Assembly (NCBI RefSeq): GCF_014925385.1
Contig: NZ_JACSDK010000001.1
Span: 372,001-436,000, forward strand
Length of the DNA: 64,000 nt
Reading direction: 5' to 3'
Source of the DNA: Pelagibius marinus
GTDB taxonomy: Bacteria > Pseudomonadota > Alphaproteobacteria > Kiloniellales > Kiloniellaceae
Under the pieces are notes generated by a model. It did no database searches and was not told the DNA's origin. It saw only the letters and a list, made by a program, of their open reading frames with translations. The translations under genes were made by a program, and so were the position numbers. Of the stretch, positions 8,240 through 16,464 are shown in pieces; position 1 is the first letter of the stretch; every line of letters starts with the position of its first letter.

Positions 8240-8617
8240 TCAGCGGCGCAGCAGGCCGAGCCCGGCCCAGCCCAGGGCCAGCCAGCCGGCCATCATCAGG
8301 ACGCCGCCCAGCGGCGCCGTGGGGTTGGTCAGCTCGGCGATCCCCAGCCCTTTGAGGTAGAGCGAGCCGCAGAACAGCGCCAAGCCGGCGACGAACAGCG
8401 CCCCGGCGATGCCGGCGCGCTTTGCGCTTGCCGGGTTCAGGCTGCCGATCAGGGCGGCCAGGCCGAGGGCCGGCAGGTGGGCCAGGTGGTAGCGCACCGC
8501 GACCTCGAAGACGCGCTGGTGGTCGGCGTCGGCAAAGGCGGTCCCGTGGCTGCCGTAGGCGCCCAGCGCCACGGCGGCGAGGCCCAGCAGGCCAAGCAGG
8601 ATCCAGAGAACACGCAT
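8240..8617 (-). CDS. DUF423 family small membrane protein
   Basis: A 125-residue protein with four hydrophobic segments. The N-terminus LGLAAVALGAYGSHG and the following VRYHLAHLPAL fit the DUF423 pattern of LGAfGaHgL followed by a YhxxHalal motif. It resides in the inner membrane; function is unknown. It is a single gene between the SDR and a small unknown gene. Confidence 0.85.
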   Translation of the reverse strand: MRVLWILLGLLGLAAVALGAYGSHGTAFADADHQRVFEVAVRYHLAHLPALGLAALIGSLNPASAKRAGIAGALFVAGLALFCGSLYLKGLGIAELTNPTAPLGGVLMMAGWLALGWAGLGLLRR

Positions 8618-8692
8618 GGCCGGGAGCTTAGCGGCCCGCCCCGGCGGCGTCTGCGGTCAAGTTGTCGCGGCGGAAGCGGCCGCGCAAGGCGC

Positions 8693-9097
8693 TCAATCCG
8701 GCTCGCCCGGCTCATCGCTCCAGTCCAGATCCTCGATGCCCGGCTCCGCCGCCAGCAGCTCGCCCAGGGCCTCCATCAGCGGGGCCGCGTGCTCCGGCAC
8801 CGCCTTCCTCTGGCCGAAGAGGCCGCGGCCCTTGGGCTCCAGGAAGCAGACCCAGCTGTCGTTGCTGCTCTCCTCGTTGCCGCAGCACAGCCAGTACTCC
8901 TCGCCCGCCTCGGTGATGTACTCCAGGAACCAGCCCCAGTCCTCGAAGTTGGGGTAGGAGGTGATGACCCCCCGTCCGGCCAGCTCCCGCGACAGCCAGT
9001 AGGCCAGCTCGGCGCCGTAGCGTCCGGGATTGACCTGGCAGTCCTCCGGCAGGTAGGGGCGGAAACGCTCGGAACGGAAGGTGACTTCCGTCTTCAT
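8693..9097 (-). CDS. Hypothetical protein, 134 aa
   Basis: A soluble, acidic 134-residue protein rich in Trp and Glu, with EDWGWFLEY, WLCCGNEES and an acidic C-terminus. No signal peptide or membrane segment is seen. The composition and the aromatic core resemble small single-domain proteins of the immunity/SMI1-like size class, but no specific motif supports that. The GC-rich codon use matches neighbours, so it belongs to the core genome. A GGAGG sits before the ATG at 9097. Confidence 0.65.
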   Translation of the reverse strand: MKTEVTFRSERFRPYLPEDCQVNPGRYGAELAYWLSRELAGRGVITSYPNFEDWGWFLEYITEAGEEYWLCCGNEESSNDSWVCFLEPKGRGLFGQRKAVPEHAAPLMEALGELLAAEPGIEDLDWSDEPGEPD

Positions 9098-9176
9098 GGG
9101 CGGCCTCCTTGGGGAATTGGGTCCGGGCGGCCAGTCTAGCGCGGATCGGCCGCCGCCCGTGCCCTCATTTCCGGTG

Positions 9177-9644
9177 TCATTTCCAGTACTTCAGCGCCGC
9201 CTCGGCGATCTCCCCCAGTTCGCCCTCGCCGCGGAAGGCCTCCAGGAAGGCCGCCACCGCCCGGCGCTGGGCGGTATCGAAGAGGGCGAACTTGGAAACC
9301 GCGAAGTCGTGCAGCGGCGCCTCCGCTTCGCCGGGGTCGAAGGCGCGCAGGGTGGCTTCAGCCAGGTATTCCGGGCTCTCGGCGTGCTTGAGCGACCACA
9401 CCATGAAGGCCGGCAGGTAGTAGCGGAAGCCCTCCGCGCTGAAGAAGGAGGGCGCGGCGTAGTTGCGCACCAGGAAGTCGCCCGGCAGGTCCTGCCAGCG
9501 CGGGGCGCCGTAGAACTCGGCGATGTCGTTGTCGTCCATGCAGCGTGGATGCAGCAGGGCGTCGTCGCCCGGCGGCGCCAGGTCGCCGAAGGCCGCCTCG
9601 ATCTCCTCCACGGCGCTTTCGACGGCGTAAGGGTCGGGGGCCAT
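9177..9644 (-). CDS. Hypothetical protein, DUF6714-like
   Basis: A 155-residue soluble protein with an N-terminal ESAVEEIEAAFGDLAPPGD segment, a central YGAPRWQDLPGDFL and EGFRYYLPAFMVW, and a helical C-terminus. The order (short helix, W..L, YYLPA) resembles proteins grouped as DUF6714; I recall the pattern but could not check it. Function unknown. It ends 425 bases before the tRNA-Arg in gene order and shares the strand of the 8693-9097 gene. Confidence 0.65.
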   Translation of the reverse strand: MAPDPYAVESAVEEIEAAFGDLAPPGDDALLHPRCMDDNDIAEFYGAPRWQDLPGDFLVRNYAAPSFFSAEGFRYYLPAFMVWSLKHAESPEYLAEATLRAFDPGEAEAPLHDFAVSKFALFDTAQRRAVAAFLEAFRGEGELGEIAEAALKYWK

Positions 9645-9675
9645 GGGAGGGGCTCCGGGGGAGGCGAGAGAGGGC

Positions 9676-9752
9676 TGGTGACCCCGGCAGGATTCGAACC
9701 TGCGACCTACAGATTAGGAATCTGTCGCTCTATCCAACTGAGCTACGGGGCC
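9676..9752 (-). tRNA. tRNA-Arg (anticodon CCU)
   Basis: Read on the minus strand the 77 bases fold as a full cloverleaf. The acceptor stem GGCCCCG pairs with CGGGGTC, the discriminator is A and CCA is encoded. The D-arm contains GCTCAGTTGGATAGAGC, the anticodon stem CAGAT/ATCTG holds anticodon CCT at 9716-9718, and the T-arm contains GGTTCGAATCC. It reads AGG codons. The 5' half and the promoter region to its right (9753 onward) belong to the integrated island; a TTGTGC and TATATC pair with 17-base spacing lies just upstream and can serve as promoter. Confidence 0.95.
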
Positions 9753-9753
9753 A
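9713..9753. repeat. Left attachment repeat (41 bp)
   Basis: Identical over 41 bases to 26306-26346. It starts two bases before the anticodon complement and ends one base beyond the tRNA 5' end. Bases on both outer sides differ between copies, so the repeat is bounded exactly. It lies within the intact tRNA gene. Confidence 0.93.
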
Positions 9754-10041
9754 ACTGATATATATCAACTAGTTATATGGCACAAGCCATGCGACGCTAT
9801 GCGATCTAGACGACATATGGTCGACATAAGTCGGCAAGTCCACCATCGGTCATTCTGCCTTCAAATCCATAACTGCCAACCGTGACTGCCTCAAGAGGCT
9901 TTCTGCAGCCGCAGTTGATACCCATATCCTAGTGACGTAGGCGAGCCACATGTGGTCGAACATCGCAATTCCATTGGGACGAAAGAGCGAGGCCAAGACT
10001 TCGTAGGGGATTCTCAAGCTCCATGTGGTCAGCTATAACTT
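9754..10041. other. Gene-free left end of the island
   Basis: This 288-base stretch has no convincing gene. It supplies the promoter of the tRNA-Arg on the minus strand and leads into the first cargo operon on the plus strand. It is AT-rich relative to the flanking chromosome, consistent with foreign origin. Confidence 0.5.
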
Positions 10042-10869
10042 GTGCACCCGATTCGGAGCCTAAGATTGCATCTAGAACTCCCATTCGACCTAAAACCGCG
10101 TGTGCAATACCACCGAAACCCGCTGATTGAGGTGGTTTGTCAATTTCGGTTTCCGAAGCTGCTTCGCTTGGAGGCGGAGTTGCCGGCTGATTTTCAGGAT
10201 AAAATTAAGCCGAAATTCCCCCTGCTAAAGGAAAATACGGGCTTCGAATTCGCCATGGCCGTCGGCGAGGAGTTTGCTTCTGCGCCTCCTGTGGCAAAGA
10301 CGCAGGTGAGGTCGTACAACTTTTTCTCTTCAGACAAAGATTGGAATGTCGGCATCTCCAGCACTTCATTCTCGCTTACGTGCAAGAACTACAAGAGATG
10401 GGAAGAGTTTAAGGAGCATCTCGACTTAATCAGAGAGGCGTTCGTTTCTATCTACGGCCCTCCATACATCCAGCGCTGTGGTCTGAGATACATCAACGTG
10501 ATTGATCCCGTTGATCTAGGATTGGAGCAGTCCAGTTTCTCGGAACTCATTTCGGCAGACCTAGTTGGCGACGGATACAAAGCGATGCTTGGGAGCGATA
10601 GCCTTCGTGAACTCAGTGGAAGCTATTCTATGTCGCTTAGTTCACGGGGTCATTTTTTTAGGGTTAGCTACGGCTTGGTCAAACATCCTAAAGAGCCGCG
10701 CAACGGATTCAAGATAGATAGCGACTTTTGGGTCGAGGGAGAATTGGAGCCAGCCAGCAATGACATCACAGAGTCCTTGGACGGATTTAATAGAGCGGCC
10801 GGAAGTCTATTCCAGCATTCAATCGAAGAGCACCTATTCGAAGCGTTGGGACCAAAGGCGCTCTCTTGA
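10042..10869 (+). CDS. TIGR04255-type protein of unknown function
   Basis: A protein of up to 275 residues whose YHRNPLIEVVCQFRF opening and GLRYINVID segment near residue 150 match the sporadic TIGR04255 family pattern. There is no signal peptide or known catalytic motif. The GTG at 10042 lacks a clear Shine-Dalgarno; because family members usually begin just before the NPLIEV motif, the GTG at 10102 is a real alternative. Members are patchily distributed on mobile DNA with a small partner gene downstream, as here. It heads a plus-strand run of three to four genes and is an accessory or defence candidate by context only. Confidence 0.7.
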   Translation: MHPIRSLRLHLELPFDLKPRVQYHRNPLIEVVCQFRFPKLLRLEAELPADFQDKIKPKFPLLKENTGFEFAMAVGEEFASAPPVAKTQVRSYNFFSSDKDWNVGISSTSFSLTCKNYKRWEEFKEHLDLIREAFVSIYGPPYIQRCGLRYINVIDPVDLGLEQSSFSELISADLVGDGYKAMLGSDSLRELSGSYSMSLSSRGHFFRVSYGLVKHPKEPRNGFKIDSDFWVEGELEPASNDITESLDGFNRAAGSLFQHSIEEHLFEALGPKALS

Positions 10870-10891
10870 GAAAGAAACTTCGCCCCTGCCA

Positions 10892-11377
10892 ATGGTGATC
10901 ACGGCAGGTAGCTATGTCTTCGAGGTCGATAAGCCGGATGAGGAAGATTGGGCGATTGTTTGTCTCAGTCTTCCGACTACAGGGCATGTCCATCATCACA
11001 TATTGCGGTGGCAGTCGTTCCCTCTTGATCCAGTTGATACCCATTCACTGATTGGACGGAGCCTCGAGTCAGAATTTGCTTGGATCCAAGGTTTTGGAAA
11101 AGATTTTGGGGCTGCTTCTTCAGTGCAGAGCCTCAAGAGGATGTTTGAGGAAGTTTCGAGTCTAATTGAGAGCAGCAAATTCGACCAGATTGATCGCATC
11201 CTTGGTATGGGTGAGCCCCGAGACTATACCATGGATTTTTCAACTGGATTGCTCCGCGCGACTTGTCAGTACCGCAACGTGCTGCCGAATTGGCAAAGGT
11301 GGTTTCTCAAAACCAAGGAATGCCTAATTGCCACCGGGCAAGATGCGGAATCAGAACTTGCGGGTTTAGACAGCTAG
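10892..11377 (+). CDS. Hypothetical protein, 161 aa, partner of the TIGR04255 gene
   Basis: The ATG at 10892, 22 bases after the previous stop, gives a 161-residue soluble protein starting MVITAGSYVFEV, with HVHHHILRW and a helical middle. The frame stays open upstream into the preceding gene, so a slightly longer form is possible. No family is recognised. Its placement between the TIGR04255 gene and the peptidase-like gene (9-base gap) implies one transcript. Confidence 0.65.
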   Translation: MVITAGSYVFEVDKPDEEDWAIVCLSLPTTGHVHHHILRWQSFPLDPVDTHSLIGRSLESEFAWIQGFGKDFGAASSVQSLKRMFEEVSSLIESSKFDQIDRILGMGEPRDYTMDFSTGLLRATCQYRNVLPNWQRWFLKTKECLIATGQDAESELAGLDS

Positions 11378-11386
11378 TTCTGGGCG

Positions 11387-12055
11387 ATGGATATCTACTT
11401 ATCCAAAAATGACAGCCCCACGAAAGGTGATCCATCAGCGGTAGGGTTCTACTACAGGGGCTCAGAAGTTGTTCACGTCGGCCTGCTCTATGTGGAAGAC
11501 CAAGAGGAGGGGGCAAAGTTCCTCCATCTTCTGGACCATTTGACTCTGCGAACCGGAGTGCTTGGTGACGACAAGTTCTGGATCAAACTCGGAATCACCC
11601 CAAGCCAGATGCGCCAGCTCGCTGCGTTCTGTGCATTTGTGTCAGCTCGGAACTCAGATGGCATTCCGTATTCCATCTTCTACGACCAAAAGCGCGTGTA
11701 TTTCAGTGACACTGGCGACTATATCGGATCTGACCTGGGGGAAGGCCTAACCTGCGCTACATTCGTAATGGCAATCTTTGAGACACTCAAAATTCCGCTG
11801 TTGGATACAGGGTTGTGGCCGGCAGACGCCACTGACGAAGACTGGCAGACTTGGATGATCACGGAAATGGCTAGGCGCTCCGTCGATCAGCCGCACGTGC
11901 AGAAAATGCTGTCCCATATTGGGGCCGCGAGATACCGACCAGCAGATGTGGTGATTGCGTCTTCGAAGAAGGCGAAGGACAGGCCCATGCCGCAAGCCGT
12001 TGTACGCAGGGCCTACGGAACGCTGTACAAACGAATTGAGCAGCTGACAACTTAA
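11387..12055 (+). CDS. Unknown protein with NlpC/P60-like (permuted) Cys-His motifs
   Basis: A 222-residue protein. His30 in VVHVGLLYV and Cys123 in GEGLTCATFVMAIF appear in the order seen in circularly permuted NlpC/P60 (YiiX/LRAT-like) proteins, where a His-bearing strand precedes the Cys helix. Such domains act as cysteine peptidases, amidases or acyltransferases. No signal peptide is present, so action in the cytoplasm is likely. The assignment rests on these two motifs and is tentative. It is the third gene of the TIGR04255 run, starting 9 bases after the 161-residue gene. Confidence 0.6.
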   Translation: MDIYLSKNDSPTKGDPSAVGFYYRGSEVVHVGLLYVEDQEEGAKFLHLLDHLTLRTGVLGDDKFWIKLGITPSQMRQLAAFCAFVSARNSDGIPYSIFYDQKRVYFSDTGDYIGSDLGEGLTCATFVMAIFETLKIPLLDTGLWPADATDEDWQTWMITEMARRSVDQPHVQKMLSHIGAARYRPADVVIASSKKAKDRPMPQAVVRRAYGTLYKRIEQLTT

Positions 12056-12122
12056 GCATCTTTGTCAGCAGTTTATGTCCCGAATATCGCGATCGTGACG
12101 TCAACCAACCACCTTCACGGCG

Positions 12123-12617
12123 TTGGAACTAAGGCAAATCACTCTATACTTAGCCGCAACAGAATCGAGACGCACGAACTTATCAGGGTATGGGAGTGTA
12201 AGAGCAGTGCAGACGCTCAGGGAAAACCATGATGATGCCGTTGGCCATGACGGCTACGATTACAGTTCTGAGTACCTGGAGGAATTTCAACATAGGCCAC
12301 CTGGACCGCACCATCCATTTGTGAGCCAAGTACTTGGAAAATTCCACAAATGGGACGCGCTTGGCTTTTTCTACTGGCTCTACGATCTGTTTCCCGCAAC
12401 GTGCTTGGAGTCACGTCAAGATGGAGGTCAACTCTCGGGCTGGTTCACAGGAAACATGCCCGGTCGGAAATTCCTCGAACATGTTCAAGAGATCAATCTC
12501 CCAATGGAAGAGGCGCTTCGGCATCTGCAGGTACTTGAACACTATGGAATCTTGTCAGTAGTTCGGAAGGGCGACGAGATTCTCCTTTTGGAGCTCCGAT
12601 CTAGCCCAACAGATTGA
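12123..12617 (+). CDS. Hypothetical protein, up to 164 aa
   Basis: A soluble frame with SSEYLEEFQHRPPGPHHPF, FFYWLYDLFPATCLES and a C-terminal segment EEALRHLQVLEHYGILSVV that looks like the recognition part of a winged helix. The TTG at 12123 is unconvincing; the GTG at 12207 (reading VQTLRENHDD) is an alternative start. No family is recognised. It follows the peptidase-like gene by 67 bases and may or may not share its transcript. Confidence 0.5.
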   Translation: MELRQITLYLAATESRRTNLSGYGSVRAVQTLRENHDDAVGHDGYDYSSEYLEEFQHRPPGPHHPFVSQVLGKFHKWDALGFFYWLYDLFPATCLESRQDGGQLSGWFTGNMPGRKFLEHVQEINLPMEEALRHLQVLEHYGILSVVRKGDEILLLELRSSPTD

Positions 12618-12753
12618 CGATTTGGAGCGGCTACGCAGAACTCTCGGCAACATCCGATAAGCTCCGAGAAACTAGAAGCCTTAGCTTAGAAGCGGCGGGC
12701 CACATCGTCGCATGACCCATTCCTACTAAGGCGGACCTGTGTGACGTAGGGGC

Positions 12754-12783
12754 AAAAAAAATGGGCCGCGCAATTCGCGGCCC
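12754..12783 (-). terminator. Strong rho-independent terminator (minus strand)
   Basis: A perfect 8 bp stem GGGCCGCG / CGCGGCCC (12763-12770 and 12776-12783) with a 5-base loop, followed on the minus strand by eight T residues after one A. It sits 25 bases beyond the stop of the minus-strand frame ending at 12808, showing that something on that strand is transcribed in this otherwise empty stretch. Confidence 0.8.
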
Positions 12784-12807
12784 TATTCGACAATTGCCAT
12801 TACACAG

Positions 12808-13032
12808 TTACCGGTTTGACGCAGACCTGAATTCTATATCGAAACGAACCACTTTATCACCAAACGAGATACCACTATCGATCGACAACTCTTGTACAAC
12901 TTTCTGTCGGGATACCAATTCGCCCTGCAGAGTTGGCCCAGAACATGTGGGGGCCACAGGCACTGGATACGTTCTTGTAAGTTCTTCGATTATCCTAAAC
13001 ACCAGATACAAAATAATTATCTGGCGAGACAT
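12808..13032 (-). CDS. Small hypothetical protein, about 74 aa
   Basis: The minus-strand frame from an ATG at 13032 reads MSRQIIILYLVFRI and ends SASNR. A good terminator follows at once, which is the main evidence that it is real. The frame is open upstream to 13173 with other starts. A second short minus frame (13017-13136, 39 residues, with GHCALC) has a better AAGGAG site and overlaps its start, so the pair could be a coupled doublet or a frameshifted single gene. No homology is recognised. The rest of 12618-13544 shows no convincing gene. Confidence 0.4.
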   Translation of the reverse strand: MSRQIIILYLVFRIIEELTRTYPVPVAPTCSGPTLQGELVSRQKVVQELSIDSGISFGDKVVRFDIEFRSASNR

Positions 13033-13544
13033 TGGTTGGCCCTCACCGGGCGCATCCGCAACAGTGCGCAAAGCGCGCAGTGCCCGGTGTTGGTGACACG
13101 GTATCTGCACGGTGGGTGCAATTTTTGGCGTGACATACCAAAACTCCTTCTTTCTGTTGCTGGGGCCACACAACGCAGCCCCTCGTCCTTAAAGGTTGTC
13201 TAAGTGGCAGGCGTTAACAAGCCAACGCCGGCTCGAAAAACGAAGAATGAGCCAAAATCGCAAGCTTGTGTCCAAAGTACGGACCCCAAGGGTAATTACC
13301 TAAGAGAAGGACAGAGCATTTTGAAATTTCTTGGCATCTCTCACATCGGAATAATGGCGTGGTGGAAAAAGCCCCACACCACTCTGTTCAAGAAACCCCT
13401 CTGAAGTCGAACCTCAGATTTCCAGAATCCGTGCGATTCCAGTTCCCACTACAACAATGTTCATTATGCACTTGTTCTCGGAGTGCCAACAGGACGCACC
13501 ACTGATCAGTATAATGGTTCAGAGGTGTGCATGGAGCGGATTGG

Positions 13545-14006
13545 ATGACCCCTAGACAAGGTCTGGGTGAGCTGGGAGAGAAGCTCGTAGCAAAGGAATG
13601 CAGCTGCCCCAGGTGCAAGCGCGACAAGACGCTCACCAGGCTGCCAGCGAACTTCAAATGTGCAGATTTGATCTGCGACTTTTGTGGGTACCTCGCTCAG
13701 GTCAAGGCAACCAAACAGAGCGACCATGAAAGGGTGCCGCGACAAATTCCAGGAGCAGCATGGAGCGTCCAGAAAGAGCGCATGGATGCCGGAATCTACT
13801 TCCCCCTCTTTCTTGTTGTTGTCAACAAGGACGATCCGCGAGCCTACTCCATCTTCTATCTGGCGGCCGATCTGCAAACGTCGGAGATGTTCAAACCTCG
13901 TCGACCGCTATCAAAGACAGCCAAGCGCGCTGGTTGGCAGGGTTTCATGTACGATCTGACGTCTGTGCAATCGTCTTTTGTGCGATTGCGGTGGCTACAC
14001 AAATGA
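13545..14006 (+). CDS. DpnI-like PD-(D/E)xK nuclease with embedded zinc finger
   Basis: The ATG at 13545 follows a GGAG at 8-base spacing and gives 153 residues. Glu12 precedes a four-Cys zinc site (Cys21, Cys24, Cys44, Cys47) that is interleaved with the catalytic Asp41 and Gln52-x-Lys54 of QVK. This order, with the zinc finger inside the nuclease core, is that of the DpnI catalytic domain. The PLSKTAKRAGWQGF tail also fits that group. DpnI cuts methylated GATC through an extra C-terminal winged helix; that domain is absent here, so methyl specificity is unproven. No methyltransferase lies nearby. It sits upstream of the ApeA-like gene. Confidence 0.7.
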   Translation: MTPRQGLGELGEKLVAKECSCPRCKRDKTLTRLPANFKCADLICDFCGYLAQVKATKQSDHERVPRQIPGAAWSVQKERMDAGIYFPLFLVVVNKDDPRAYSIFYLAADLQTSEMFKPRRPLSKTAKRAGWQGFMYDLTSVQSSFVRLRWLHK

Positions 14007-14112
14007 CGGCTGCGAAGTGCAGAGACAAGAACGATAACCATAATAGGGTGATCGTTAACAAGGTTGACGACATGCTCGTCAGAATCGAAAGGTGAGATGA
14101 CGAGGGCCACTG

Positions 14113-15624
14113 ATGATTCGCGACCTGCAGGAAAACACCAAGCACGCCGGCACCTTCACAGTCGCGCCCAACATCCAGCTGTATGGAGAGCTAACCCTTG
14201 CCGGGCCTAGGACGTCGCTGTTTGTCCGCAGCGACGACCGCTTCATTATACCGCCCGTGAAAGGCACCACAGTGACCGGGGAGCTGTACAATCTTGCCAA
14301 GGTAACTCTGGTCGATTGTCTTATTCCGCCGATTCCCAGCTCAGCTGGCAACCACGAAAAACATTATCATTATTCCAATATTTTTCCTCATTACGTGCTA
14401 GTTGGCCAGCACCATGTTGATCCTCACGAGCGGGATATAATCAAGGTAAGTTTCACGATCGATGACGCCTTTACGTTGTTCTACGATTTCGACACGTTTG
14501 GCCGTGTTGAAAAACCCGCCAAACTTATCAAGGAAGCTGTCGCACTGAGTGGGCTTGATGAAGCCGCAAGAGTTACCGGCGTCGAGCGAAAAGCAGAATT
14601 AGGTCCGCATCCGCAAATCGTCTATTTCACCGGGAAAGATTGCATATTCTCTGCCAACACCGAGCTTGGAATGGTTTCCGCTCATCACTGTCCCAGCTAT
14701 GACTTTGGTGGCCCCCGCGGAATCGGCATCGAGAACAACATTCTACTTCAACTGAGCAACGACAATGGACTCACCTTTGATGAAGCGTTGTACTATGTGT
14801 GGACCATCAAGAGCTACCTGGATCTAGTGGTCGGTCGCGCTCAGAATCTTAGCGACATTTCGGTTTGTATCCGGGGCACCGATGAAGATGTGCCATCCCT
14901 GCACGTCTACCCGAGTTTGCGGCAAGACCACGATCGCAGCGACAAAATGAGAGAGCCACACCCTGCCGACATCCTAATCGATGCGGTGGAGGACAGCGCT
15001 TCGTTCTCTCGCATTATGGTCGATTGGATCGCTCGGCAACCGTCGTGGCGAGATGCTCGAGGACGCTTCTTTGCCTCCTTTTCCGACCAACGAACCTATA
15101 GTATTGACCGGCTTGTCCGAGCTGCGAACATGTTCGACATACTTCCAGCCGGGGCAGTGCCCGATTCTGTCGAGGTGCCTCTCGATCTTCAGTCCGCCGT
15201 AGTCAATAGCAAGCTTGAGTTCCGAGCCCTACCCCAGAGTCCGGAACGAGACAGCGTATTGAATGTCCTTGGACGTATTGGGAAGCCGAATTTAAAGCGG
15301 AAGGTGCGTCACCGGGCCGAGATGATACTTGAGAAGACCGGCGAGCGTTTCCCCGACCTGTTTACTGTGACGGATGAGGCGGTGAACTGCCGGAACCACT
15401 ACGTGCATGGGAGTCGCTCGCGCATCAACTACGTCAACGAGCCCCGTGCTCGTTCTTTTCTCACGAACACTCTGGAGTTCGTCTTTGCGGCGTCGGACCT
15501 TATTCAATCCGGCTGGCAAATTGAGAAGTGGTGTCGAGACCGATCTGGTCAATCCCATCCATTTGGGATGTACCGGCACGGCTATCAAGAGAACCTGAGA
15601 AAGTTGCAGGCGCTACTAGGTTAG
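14113..15624 (+). CDS. ApeA-like HEPN anti-phage protein
   Basis: A 503-residue protein. The N-terminal half resembles ApeA N-terminal domain 1: repeated G-x-L strands (YGELTLAG, VTGELYNLAKVTLVDC), followed by a beta-rich region. The C-terminus is a HEPN domain with the RNase motif Arg427-x4-His432 in CRNHYVHG. ApeA proteins confer abortive anti-phage defence, presumably by cleaving RNA. Single-gene operation is usual. AGGG at 8-base spacing supports the start. Its codon use is AT-richer than core genes. The identity is by motif and domain order, not alignment. Confidence 0.75.
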   Translation: MIRDLQENTKHAGTFTVAPNIQLYGELTLAGPRTSLFVRSDDRFIIPPVKGTTVTGELYNLAKVTLVDCLIPPIPSSAGNHEKHYHYSNIFPHYVLVGQHHVDPHERDIIKVSFTIDDAFTLFYDFDTFGRVEKPAKLIKEAVALSGLDEAARVTGVERKAELGPHPQIVYFTGKDCIFSANTELGMVSAHHCPSYDFGGPRGIGIENNILLQLSNDNGLTFDEALYYVWTIKSYLDLVVGRAQNLSDISVCIRGTDEDVPSLHVYPSLRQDHDRSDKMREPHPADILIDAVEDSASFSRIMVDWIARQPSWRDARGRFFASFSDQRTYSIDRLVRAANMFDILPAGAVPDSVEVPLDLQSAVVNSKLEFRALPQSPERDSVLNVLGRIGKPNLKRKVRHRAEMILEKTGERFPDLFTVTDEAVNCRNHYVHGSRSRINYVNEPRARSFLTNTLEFVFAASDLIQSGWQIEKWCRDRSGQSHPFGMYRHGYQENLRKLQALLG

Positions 15625-15722
15625 CCGAAGGCTTGGCGCGGATTACCACGGCGAGCGGTGATGAGGATGGTGTGACTAGTTCACGCCTGCCAACCAGGGC
15701 AGAAACGAGCGACAACGGAGCG

Positions 15723-16268
15723 ATGGCGGTGGGAATGAGAACAACAAGAGGGTCTCGGTTCGGGACCGCATTGATTTTGCTAGCTATAGTCAATGCGACC
15801 CTCCACCCAGTAGCAATGGCACAGACGTTCCAAAACAGACTAGCTGGCTTGCATAGTGTAGTACTCAATATAGATGACGGGGTGAAGGATGGATGCTGGG
15901 GAAACCCACCCTCAACCAAGGGCCAAGTCGAACTAGAACTCCTCAGATCCAACTTATCAGTACGAGAATCCTCTTCTACCATCCTAACGCTGTCTGCGAC
16001 TGGTTTTGAGATGAAGCGGCGGAACGGAGAAAGACTGGGCTATTGTGCTTTGGACTACGCTGTCCTTCTAGAGGACTGTGTAACCTATTCTCCATCATAT
16101 GCACCTCAAACTTTAAAATTTGGATGTCTGACCGTATGGAGTTCAAGTGGTATCTTAGTAGTCTCCAAGGACGCCTCGCAAAGCGAACTCACCACGAGTC
16201 TGATAGAAGTGACCCGTGGTTTCTTGCTCGATCTGGAGAAAGATCGGCAGGGTATCTCCGCGGAATAA
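15723..16268 (+). CDS. Secreted hypothetical protein, 181 aa
   Basis: The frame from the ATG at 15723 starts MAVGMRTTRGSRFG, followed by a hydrophobic core ALILLAIVNATLHP and a VAMAQ cleavage site, so it is a Sec-exported periplasmic protein. The mature part contains paired cysteines (DGCWGNP, GYCALDY, EDCVTY and GCLTVW) that may form disulfides. No family is recognised. GGAG lies very close to this ATG and at long spacing from the ATG at 15735; either may be used. It lies in the defence region but does not look like a nuclease. Confidence 0.6.
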   Translation: MAVGMRTTRGSRFGTALILLAIVNATLHPVAMAQTFQNRLAGLHSVVLNIDDGVKDGCWGNPPSTKGQVELELLRSNLSVRESSSTILTLSATGFEMKRRNGERLGYCALDYAVLLEDCVTYSPSYAPQTLKFGCLTVWSSSGILVVSKDASQSELTTSLIEVTRGFLLDLEKDRQGISAE

Positions 16269-16464
16269 GAGGATCAATTCTTCTATCCCCGACAGCGCAT
16301 AGTGTCTCTGGCCAGAGGTATGCAAAGTCGCCGAAGCGACAATTTTCTCGTCTTAGGCTGATTTCTTCCGCGCCGCTTTGAGGTTTTGTATCATCCGCAA
16401 CCCAACCATCTGTTGCTCTATCGAGTGTCGATTTCCAATCAACGGACGTTATCTTTTGATTCTA

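Noticed and set aside
13204-13404. Plus-strand 66-codon frame starting with GTG
   Set aside because: No good ribosome site, composition typical of random frames, no partner or terminator.
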